Below are positions 1-5,681 of a stretch of DNA of 6,370 nucleotides, in pieces. Numbering within the stretch: the first letter of the stretch is position 1; every line of letters begins with the position of its first letter. A model generated the notes under the pieces. That model did no database searches, was not told the origin of the DNA, and saw only the letters and a program-made list of their open reading frames with translations. Source of the DNA: Methanomicrobiaceae archaeon (lineage in GTDB: Archaea; Halobacteriota; Methanomicrobia; Methanomicrobiales; Methanomicrobiaceae); the NCBI GenBank assembly GCA_030628325.1, contig DAOVRB010000070.1, forward strand, positions 1 through 6,370. Reading direction: 5' to 3'. The translations under genes and the position numbers were made by a program.

Positions 1-60
1 ATTTGAATTTTGGGGATTTTTAAACCGGCACAGTTGGGTATTTTTAAGTCGGCATTGACA
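1..60. mobile_element. Terminal end of a probable IS21-family insertion sequence (body off-window to the left)
   Basis: Two near-identical blocks, TTGGGGATTTTTAAACCGG and TTGGGTATTTTTAAGTCGG, each followed by CA, sit 24 bases apart, and the second runs into TTGACA at 55-60. Read inward from base 60 on the minus strand the sequence begins TGTCAATGCCGAC. IS21-family elements are known to have ends that start with TG and to carry several spaced copies of a transposase-binding repeat just inside them. The GGG-x-A-TTTTTAA-x-x-CGGCA form with a TGACA edge matches my memory of the istB-side end of such elements. No istA or istB coding sequence is in the window, so the call rests on the end structure alone. 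If right, the insertion lies only six bases beyond the toxin stop codon and the target duplication would start at 61. An unrelated short tandem repeat is the alternative. Confidence 0.5.
10..54. repeat. Two direct repeats, 21 bases each, period 24
   Basis: Copies at 10-30 and 34-54 agree at 18 of 21 positions; the differences are at 15/39, 24/48 and 25/49. The spacing of 24 bases is just over two helical turns, so both copies face nearly the same side of the DNA. This suits paired protein binding, as expected for transposase sites inside an IS21-type end. Confidence 0.8.
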
Positions 61-66
61 TTCTCT

Positions 67-333
67 TTAGTACTTGCGATACACGGTGCTTCGGTGGCCT
101 ACTTCAATAACAAAAACGAGCAGTTCCTGATCCAGAATGGTAAGGATATACCGATAATCCCTCTCCACTCTCAGTGAATAGAGTGGGACGTTGTTGTTGG
201 TTTTGAGCTTTTTTACCTGCCGATACGGGTTATTTAGGATGGATTTGAGCGTAGTGTGAACCCTGATTGCGGTCTCTTTCGGGAGTTTTCTGAGGTCTTT
301 GTGGGCATCAGGAGCATATCTGAGTGTATACAT
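67..333 (-). CDS. RelE/ParE-family toxin (putative ribosome-dependent mRNA interferase)
   Basis: This 88-residue protein is the likely toxin of a type II toxin-antitoxin pair. Its length fits the RelE fold. Features seen are an N-terminal strand (YTLRYAP), a basic helix pair (residues 10-35, HKDLRKLP), the KKLK turn near 41-44, the central RVERDYRYILTI strand (R55, R58, R61) and the family-typical ending IEVGHRSTVYRKY (H80, R81, Y85, R86). In RelE toxins basic residues at these central and C-terminal places act on the A-site mRNA, so the key positions look intact. The gene follows the antitoxin by three bases, with GAGGG touching the start codon, and is probably translated by coupling. ParE-like gyrase inhibition cannot be excluded from sequence alone, but the ending is more RelE-like. 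The reading frame ends only six bases from the presumed insertion-sequence edge and appears complete. Confidence 0.88.
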   Translation of the reverse strand: MYTLRYAPDAHKDLRKLPKETAIRVHTTLKSILNNPYRQVKKLKTNNNVPLYSLRVERDYRYILTILDQELLVFVIEVGHRSTVYRKY

Positions 334-336
334 CCC

Positions 337-576
337 TCATAACCCCAGCTCTTTGTCAATCTCCTCTGCCGTTACATAGCGTCCGGCTTTGAGATCGGCA
401 ATGGCTGCTCCGATTCGTTCCAGGGTGTTATTGCTTAACGGTTCTTCATCGCCTGCCATATCTGCAAGCCGGGAGACGACGTCGTTATAGGTCTCCCGTG
501 GATGAATTTTCAGACGATCCAGCCGGGACTTCAGGTCGGTGTTGATCTTTATTGTGGTAACTGACAATGTTGGCAT
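337..576 (-). CDS. Antitoxin partner of the RelE-like toxin
   Basis: This 79-residue, acidic-ended protein is encoded directly upstream of the toxin, in the usual antitoxin-first order. The N-terminal half (strand TTIKI at 7-11, helix DLKSRLDRLKI at 14-24, helix ETYNDVVSRLADM at 28-40) resembles the ribbon-helix-helix-like DNA-binding region of short archaeal antitoxins, whose hallmark is the LKIHPRETYNDV core. The C-terminal part (AGRYVTAEEIDKELGL, 64-79) is the expected toxin-binding tail. The start is the ATG at 576-574, which lies inside a tandem 10-base repeat that is the obvious place for the protein to bind and repress its own operon. Its neutraliser role is inferred from family style and gene position. 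Confidence 0.82.
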   Translation of the reverse strand: MPTLSVTTIKINTDLKSRLDRLKIHPRETYNDVVSRLADMAGDEEPLSNNTLERIGAAIADLKAGRYVTAEEIDKELGL

Positions 577-603
577 ACCTTAGTATACCTAAGTATCCTA
601 CAA
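574..603 (-). promoter_or_regulatory. Putative autoregulatory operator of the toxin-antitoxin operon
   Basis: Three 10-base units lie end to end on the plus strand: CATACCTTAG, TATACCTAAG, TATCCTACAA. Within them CTTAG (579-583) and CTAAG (589-593) form an inverted repeat around the self-complementary GTATAC. One unit per helical turn is the classic spacing for ribbon-helix-helix antitoxin dimers bound cooperatively. The array covers the antitoxin start codon and the likely transcription start, so binding would block initiation. Confidence 0.55.
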
Positions 604-611
604 AAAACTTA

Positions 612-624
612 CCATGATATTTTG
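612..624 (-). promoter_or_regulatory. Possible TATA box of the toxin-antitoxin operon
   Basis: On the minus strand the sequence reads CCAAAATATCATGG, an A-rich BRE/TATA-like element about 40 bases before the antitoxin ATG. Archaeal initiation about 25 bases downstream would fall inside the operator repeat, giving a leader of roughly 15 bases. The match to the TTTATATA consensus is weak. Confidence 0.25.
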
Positions 625-678
625 GTGGTGTCTTTCCGGGATGATTAAGGGCAGGATATTTCCAGACTCGGAAAACAG

Positions 679-690
679 ATGATATTTTAC
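679..690 (+). promoter_or_regulatory. Possible TATA box of the restriction-modification operon
   Basis: ATGATATTTTAC, preceded by the purine-rich GAAAACAG as a possible BRE, lies about 45 bases before the ATG at 729. Initiation about 25 bases downstream would leave a short leader holding the GAGG ribosome binding site at 716-719, nine bases before the start. The same decamer ATGATATTTT also occurs at 614-623. The consensus match is weak. Confidence 0.3.
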
Positions 691-728
691 ATAGTCACAT
701 CAACATCAGTAATAAGAGGCGTCGTGAA

Positions 729-3700
729 ATGTCAGCACCTGAGGCAATCATCAAATTAGTTGAAAAATTCGAATTTCATCGGGAAGCCTATAAACGGGGG
801 CAATATAACGAGACGCAATTACGGCGTGAATTTCTCGATCTTTTTTTCAAGGCTCTGGGCTGGGATGTGGACAATAACAGGGGCTGGGCAGAGGCATACA
901 AGGAAGTTGCCCATGAAGATCCGATCCAGATCCGGGGGCAGACACAATATATTGACTACTCTTTCCGCATCGGTGGCGTGAGAAAGTTTATCGTGGAGGC
1001 AAAGAAGCCTGCGGTGAATATTAAGAATGATACCAAATCTGCCCTGCAACTGCGCCGGTACGGGTGGAATGCCGGGCTTAAGTTGAGTATTCTCTCTGAT
1101 TTTGAAGAGTTTGCGGTGTATGACTGTACAAAAAAGATCGAGAAGGAAGATACGGCAGCGACTGCACGTATCGCTTATCTCACTTTTGATGAGTATCCTG
1201 AAAAATGGGACTGGATCGCCTCGATCTTTACCGGGGAGAGCATTCAAAATGGCTCTTTTGACAAATTTGTCGAATCAAAGAAAGGCAGGCGTGGTACTGC
1301 CGGGGTTGATGACGCCTTTCTTGCCGACATTGAGGAGTGGCGGTTACTTCTTGCGCGAAATATTGCACTGCGTAATTCCCTTTCGGTTGAGGAGCTGAAT
1401 ATCGCTGTCCAGCGCATCATCGATCGGATCATTTTTCTCCGGATATGTGAAGACCGCGGAATAGAGAAGTACGGGACGCTTCAGGAACTTTTAGAGTGTG
1501 ATTCTGTTTACAGCAGTCTCTGTGACCTGTTCAGGCATGCGGATGACCGTTACAATTCCGGGCTCTTTTATTTTGACGCTGAACCCGGAAGAAATGAAAT
1601 GCCGGATGAGCTGACGCCCGGTCTCACCATCGATGACAAAGTCCTGAAGGCGATCATCAAACGCCTCTATTATCCTGAGAGTCCCTATGAGTTCTCGGTA
1701 ATCCCCACAGACATCCTCGGTCATGTGTATGAGCAGTTTCTTGGCAAGGTGATCAGGCTTACATCCGGGAATCGTGCAAAGGTTGAGGAGAAGCCAGAGG
1801 TGCGCAAGGCTGGCGGTGTGTTCTACACCCCTACTTATATTGTGGACTATATCGTGCACCAGACTGTCGGTGAACTGCTGAAGGAGAAGACTCCAAAAGA
1901 GGTCTCAAATCTGACAATACTCGATCCAGCGTGCGGTTCAGGTTCATTTCTCATTGGAGCTTACCAGTTGCTTCTTGACTGGCACCGCGACTGGTACATC
2001 GCGAACCTCGTCCCGGTGCTCAAAGATAAGGGTCCCATTTCTCCGGAAGTGCGGGCACTGCTCCCTGCTGCCACAGCCACAGGCACAGTCACAGGCGCAG
2101 AGACTGGGACAGAAACAGCCGCCGGGAAAAGGAGGAGAAAAAAGAAAAAGAATGAGGCGGCAGTACTTCCGGTTTACAGGGCTGACAGCGGAACAGTGTC
2201 GCGGGTCAGAAGCGACTGGAAACTGACCACAGCGGAGCGCAAGCGCATTCTTCTCAACAATATCTATGGCGTGGATATCGACCGGCAGGCGGTGGAGGTG
2301 ACAAAACTCTCGCTGCTCCTGAAGGTGCTTGAGGAGGAGAGCGAAGAAACTGTCTCAAAACAGCTGAAGCTTTTTGCGGAGCGTGCGCTGCCCAGCCTTA
2401 ATGAGAACATAAAGTGCGGCAACTCGCTGATCGGGACGGATATCTACGCGGACGTGCAGGTGACGCTTGACCAGACCGAGGCGATGCGGATTAATGCATT
2501 CGACTGGGAGCGGGAGTTTGCCGGTGTGATGAAGGCGGGCGGGTTCGATGCGGTGATCGGGAACCCGCCGTATGTGAGGCAGGAACTCCTGAAAGATCAG
2601 AAGGAATATTTCAAAAACCATTATGCGGTCTATCATGGCGTTGCTGATCTGTATGCCTACTTCATTGAGAAAGGCGTGTCCCTGCTTCGCCCCGGCGGGT
2701 TCTTCTCCTATATTGTTGCAAACAAGTGGATGCGTGCAAACTATGGCAAACCGCTCAGGCAGTGGCTGAAAGAGAAACAGATCGAGGAGATCATCGACTT
2801 TGGTGATTTGCCGGTGTTCAGAAATGTAACCACATATCCCTGCATCATGCGGATTTCAGGCGGTGCCACAAGTGGTTCCGCAAGCGGGTCATTTGATGTT
2901 GTGCAGGCAAAAACGCTGGAGTTCTCTGATCTTTTGGAGTACGTGAAGGAGCAGCACTACACGGTGAATCGGCAGGAACTGGATGATAGTGGGTGGTCAC
3001 TCGTAGATGAGCGGACGCAGGCGGTTTTGAATAAGCTGCAGCAGACCGGCGTGCCGCTTGGGGAGTATGTGGGCGGGAAGATCTATCGGGGCGTCCTGAC
3101 CGGGCTGAATAAGGCGTTCGTGATCGACGATGCAACGCGAGAGCGGCTAATTGCAGAAGACCCGAAGAGCGAAGAGGTGATTAAGCCGTTTTTAGCAGGG
3201 AGGGATGTCAAAAGATACCAACCGCTTGAGACGGACAAATACCTAATCTTCACCCGAAGGGGTATTGACATCATGCAGTACCCTGCCATTGAAACCTATC
3301 TTAAGCAGTTCAAGAAGGAACTTATGCCAAAACCCAAAGATTGGTCTGGCGGAAAATGGGATGGGAGGAAACCGGGGTCATATCAGTGGTACGAGATTCA
3401 GGACTCGATTGACTATTATCGTGAATTTGAGAAGCCGAAAATCATTATTCCATCGATTGTAAAATCCGCCTCATATGCCTATGACACAGATGGATTTTAT
3501 TCAAATGACAAAACTTCTATTATCCCTGTTGATGATCCGTATCTGCTGGGGATTCTTAATTCTAAAGTAGCAGATTTTGTAATTTTCTTAATTTCTTCAA
3601 CAAAACAGGGTGGCTATTATGAGTATAAGCCAATGTATGTATCAAAAATCCCTGTCCGCACCATCAACTTCTCCGACCCCGCCGACGTTGCCAGCCACGA

Positions 3701-3884
3701 CAGGATGGTCGCCCTTGTGGAGCAGATGCTCACCCTTCACAAACGCCTGCCTGAAGCGAAGACCGATCAGGAGAACACATCCATCAGGCGGCAGATTGAA
3801 GCGACGGATGGTGCGATTGATGCGTTGGTGTACGAGTTGTACGGGCTGACGGAGGAGGAGATTGAGATTGTGGAGGGGAAATAA
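729..3884 (+). CDS. Type IIG restriction-modification enzyme (Eco57I-like, nuclease plus N6-adenine methylase)
   Basis: This 1051-residue single chain should both methylate adenine at its recognition site and cut unmodified DNA. Regions in order are as follows. An HsdR_N-like PD-(D/E)xK nuclease lies at about 25-135, with D76 and the E90-A-K92 triad piece (YIDYSF...FIVEAKKP). A helical connector lies at 200-350 (DILGHVYEQFLGK). Methylase motif X is GGVFYTP (362-368), motif I is DPACGSGSF (399-407), an acidic motif is YGVDIDRQ (513-520), and motif IV is GNPPY (611-615), the NPPY signature of N6-adenine methylases. A TaqI-like specificity region spans about 815-975 (FLAGRDVKRY, KPKIIIPSI), followed by a C-terminal helical stretch (990-1035). 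There is no helicase, so it is not a type I R subunit. A PglX-like BREX methylase is the main alternative, but the N-terminal nuclease and lack of BREX partners argue against it. All catalytic motifs look intact. GAGG at 716-719 supports this start. Confidence 0.9.
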   Translation: MSAPEAIIKLVEKFEFHREAYKRGQYNETQLRREFLDLFFKALGWDVDNNRGWAEAYKEVAHEDPIQIRGQTQYIDYSFRIGGVRKFIVEAKKPAVNIKNDTKSALQLRRYGWNAGLKLSILSDFEEFAVYDCTKKIEKEDTAATARIAYLTFDEYPEKWDWIASIFTGESIQNGSFDKFVESKKGRRGTAGVDDAFLADIEEWRLLLARNIALRNSLSVEELNIAVQRIIDRIIFLRICEDRGIEKYGTLQELLECDSVYSSLCDLFRHADDRYNSGLFYFDAEPGRNEMPDELTPGLTIDDKVLKAIIKRLYYPESPYEFSVIPTDILGHVYEQFLGKVIRLTSGNRAKVEEKPEVRKAGGVFYTPTYIVDYIVHQTVGELLKEKTPKEVSNLTILDPACGSGSFLIGAYQLLLDWHRDWYIANLVPVLKDKGPISPEVRALLPAATATGTVTGAETGTETAAGKRRRKKKKNEAAVLPVYRADSGTVSRVRSDWKLTTAERKRILLNNIYGVDIDRQAVEVTKLSLLLKVLEEESEETVSKQLKLFAERALPSLNENIKCGNSLIGTDIYADVQVTLDQTEAMRINAFDWEREFAGVMKAGGFDAVIGNPPYVRQELLKDQKEYFKNHYAVYHGVADLYAYFIEKGVSLLRPGGFFSYIVANKWMRANYGKPLRQWLKEKQIEEIIDFGDLPVFRNVTTYPCIMRISGGATSGSASGSFDVVQAKTLEFSDLLEYVKEQHYTVNRQELDDSGWSLVDERTQAVLNKLQQTGVPLGEYVGGKIYRGVLTGLNKAFVIDDATRERLIAEDPKSEEVIKPFLAGRDVKRYQPLETDKYLIFTRRGIDIMQYPAIETYLKQFKKELMPKPKDWSGGKWDGRKPGSYQWYEIQDSIDYYREFEKPKIIIPSIVKSASYAYDTDGFYSNDKTSIIPVDDPYLLGILNSKVADFVIFLISSTKQGGYYEYKPMYVSKIPVRTINFSDPADVASHDRMVALVEQMLTLHKRLPEAKTDQENTSIRRQIEATDGAIDALVYELYGLTEEEIEIVEGK
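2072..2119 (+). repeat. Degenerate in-frame hexanucleotide repeat in the methylase gene
   Basis: Eight consecutive hexamers follow the pattern CACAGC, CACAGG, CACAGT, CACAGG, CGCAGA, GACTGG, GACAGA, AACAGC. They encode an Ala/Thr/Gly/Glu-rich stretch (residues 449-464), immediately followed by a basic run (KRRRKKKKN, 467-475). The segment lies between methylase motif I and the YGVDIDRQ motif, so it should form a flexible surface loop. Because six is a multiple of three, slippage would change loop length without breaking the frame. Confidence 0.75.
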
Positions 3885-3901
3885 GTATTTTCTAGGGAAA
3901 T

Positions 3902-5356
3902 ATGAATTCAAATAAAAAAGATATCCTAAAAAAACTTACATTGACAGATTATGGAGAATTCATTTCCGTTTATAGTGGGTGCGGTACATTATCAATCGTA
4001 GGTGGGGCAGGTGAAAAACCTCAAGAATGTTCATTTGAAGCAGGTCAGAGGATTGATGGAAATATCATACTCTTATGTCAAGATCTACCCCCAGAATTCC
4101 CTTTTTTATTTCTTTCCGGAAGGGAAGCAAAAAAATTCAAGGGCAAAACTAAAGAAGGGTATTCAGTAAGATCAAATGAATCAAAGACAAGTTTACTTCA
4201 AATCAGTTACCCCAAGTCGAAAATTGGTTTATACGACCAGAACCTTGCATTGAGGCTAACAGAATTGTCGATTAATTATTCGGAAGAAAAATGTTTCGAA
4301 GTTCGTTTTGGAATATGCAATTTCAAATTTGATGAAAATGATACAATCGACAAGGGTAATAAAAGCGACAAAGTAATCCTTCCTATCGGAGAAGAAAACA
4401 TTGAAATATCTTTCAAAAAAGTGAACGATTATGACGATAAAATCAATCGAATTTCTACATTTAAAACCATTGATGTAACATGCGAACTCGTTCTAAAAAT
4501 TTCGAATGGAAGCGATTTAAGCAAATTAATAACACTGATTGGTGGTATTTGCTTTTTATTATCAGTAAAAAATGGCACGAAAATTTCATGGATTTACTAT
4601 GATATTTGTCAAAAAAACGGGGAATCTATTTCCAGGAAGCATGCTTTAAAGGTAACAAAAGCTTATCAGCCGCTCAATATTTATTATTTAAAAGAACCAC
4701 GCACTGTGCAGACGAAGGAATTTTTGGAAGCTACATATCCTCATTACTTGGAATATCGGGATCTTTTTAAATTAAATAGTGGTGTGATTGATGCATTTCT
4801 TGATGCAAAAGCAGAAAATGACTTTCTTGAAACACGAGCGGGTAAAATGGCGCTCGCAATTGAATTTTTAAAAAATGAATATCTTATGAGTCAGGGTCAG
4901 GATTCAGAATTTATTATTCCTCCGGAAAATTTCAAAAAATGTAGTCAGGAAATACAACCGGTCATGATTAAGACTCTTAAACTTCATGATTTAACAGAAA
5001 ATGGAAAGATCCAAGCAATATCTGATATAAATAAAATTAATGGATTAAATCGGCGATCTTTCAGTAACATTTTCAAACAGCTTGTTAAACAATTTCAGGT
5101 AAACATAACTAACGATGAAATTTCACTTTTCACTCACTGTCGGAATAGTTTAGTTCATCGGGGTAATTTCTATTGTAAAACGTTTCGACCGGAAGAGAAA
5201 AAGAGGTGTGAGCCACTCCTCAATTACAAGTTCGAATACTTTTTTATGGTTAACATACTTGACAGGATTTTTTTAAGAATATTAGGACAAGATGATAAAA
5301 TGATTAAGGTTAATTGGAGAAATCCTCCGGAAAGAATAAGCGAGTGGTTAAAATGA
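3902..5356 (+). CDS. ApeA-like HEPN-domain protein, putative abortive-infection ribonuclease
   Basis: This 484-residue protein has no predicted membrane segment or signal peptide. The C-terminal part (about 305-465) is a helical HEPN-type domain. It contains RAGKMALAIEFLKNEYL (312-328), then FSNIFKQLVKQF (387-398), and the signature RNSLVH (R414 and H419, the R-x4-H pair that forms the RNase centre in HEPN proteins). The N-terminal 300 residues are beta-rich with a LTDYGEFISVYSGCGTL opening (14-30), which resembles the N-terminal domain of ApeA-type defence proteins; that half of the call is less certain. The start is the first ATG after an in-frame TAG at 3893, with AGGGA at 3894-3898. It lies 17 bases after the methylase stop, so the two are probably co-transcribed. 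Its base composition is markedly more AT-rich than either neighbour, which suggests separate acquisition. The role inferred is RNA cleavage upon infection, stopping the host cell. Confidence 0.75.
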   Translation: MNSNKKDILKKLTLTDYGEFISVYSGCGTLSIVGGAGEKPQECSFEAGQRIDGNIILLCQDLPPEFPFLFLSGREAKKFKGKTKEGYSVRSNESKTSLLQISYPKSKIGLYDQNLALRLTELSINYSEEKCFEVRFGICNFKFDENDTIDKGNKSDKVILPIGEENIEISFKKVNDYDDKINRISTFKTIDVTCELVLKISNGSDLSKLITLIGGICFLLSVKNGTKISWIYYDICQKNGESISRKHALKVTKAYQPLNIYYLKEPRTVQTKEFLEATYPHYLEYRDLFKLNSGVIDAFLDAKAENDFLETRAGKMALAIEFLKNEYLMSQGQDSEFIIPPENFKKCSQEIQPVMIKTLKLHDLTENGKIQAISDINKINGLNRRSFSNIFKQLVKQFQVNITNDEISLFTHCRNSLVHRGNFYCKTFRPEEKKRCEPLLNYKFEYFFMVNILDRIFLRILGQDDKMIKVNWRNPPERISEWLK

Positions 5357-5616
5357 TCCAATTTTTTCAGGAGCCACGATCGCATGATCACACTTGTCAC
5401 GCAGATGCTGGAAATCCGTTTCTGGTCATCAGGACAGAGACGGATTCGATTGATTTTTCTCGTATCGGACGCGAAGAACTCATAAAATTATCACTTGCAT
5501 ATACCTGTTTAGTTCATAGAGTATTATTGAAAGTATTGGGGTACAGCGGGACTTATATTGATTATTCACTGAAAGAACGACCAGAGAAGTCATTGACACA
5601 AATCGTTGGGGAATAA
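5353..5616 (+). CDS. Small protein matching the C-terminal tail of a HEPN protein, without the catalytic motif
   Basis: This 87-residue reading frame starts at an ATG sharing bases with the preceding stop codon (ATGA, 5353-5356). The second half (residues 41-87) aligns without gaps with the end of the upstream HEPN protein: VHRVLLKVLGYSGTYIDY against LDRIFLRILGQDDKMIKV, then KERPEKSLTQIV against RNPPERISEWLK. The first half (FFQEPRSHDHTCHADAGNPF) has no R-x4-H pair, so it cannot carry the HEPN active site by itself. LGYSGTYIDY is the kind of ending seen in Apea-like HEPN domains. Either it is the leftover 3' end of an older, replaced HEPN gene or it is a genuine small partner that packs against the RNase. 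Its GC content is higher than that of the upstream gene, so the two have different histories. An upstream in-frame ATG at 5314 is less likely because it would overlap the HEPN gene by 43 bases. Confidence 0.6.
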   Translation: MIQFFQEPRSHDHTCHADAGNPFLVIRTETDSIDFSRIGREELIKLSLAYTCLVHRVLLKVLGYSGTYIDYSLKERPEKSLTQIVGE

Positions 5617-5618
5617 TT

Positions 5619-5681
5619 ATGGAAATGGATGAGCTGAATGTGGAAGAGAATGCGATTGTTGAAGGAAGCAGTACTTTATGA
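5619..5681 (+). CDS. Micro-ORF, 20 codons, between HEPN tail and AlbA_2 gene
   Basis: The frame encodes MEMDELNVEENAIVEGSSTL, a strongly acidic peptide. It starts two bases after the preceding stop, with GGGGA at 5608-5612 as a ribosome binding site, and its TGA overlaps the ATG of the AlbA_2 gene (ATGA at 5678-5681). I do not recognise it. It may be a coupling or leader peptide, or the end of a gene whose remainder was lost. The tight junctions argue for translation, but length alone gives no statistical support. Confidence 0.3.
   Translation: MEMDELNVEENAIVEGSSTL

Noticed and set aside
10..54. Repeats at the left edge considered as a CRISPR remnant
   Set aside because: Only two copies with a 3-base gap between them, so there is no spacer; the layout fits a transposon end instead.
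819..1247. 142-codon open frame on the minus strand inside the methylase gene
   Set aside because: It lies opposite the well-supported nuclease region, shows no recognisable domain, and has the composition expected of a shadow frame.
2127..2226. AGGAGG followed by ATG at 2152 inside the methylase gene, suggesting an internal start
   Set aside because: The ATG is out of frame with the methylase and leads to a short frame without features; the purine run is explained by Lys/Arg/Gly codons of the linker.
3885..3901. Possible terminator between methylase and HEPN genes
   Set aside because: The 17-base gap has no hairpin and only a short T-run; co-transcription is more likely.
5314..5352. Upstream in-frame ATG that would add 13 residues to the small HEPN-tail protein
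   Set aside because: It would create a 43-base overlap with the HEPN gene, the added residues are translated from the HEPN gene's own coding sequence, and the ATGA start at 5353 is a better coupling site.
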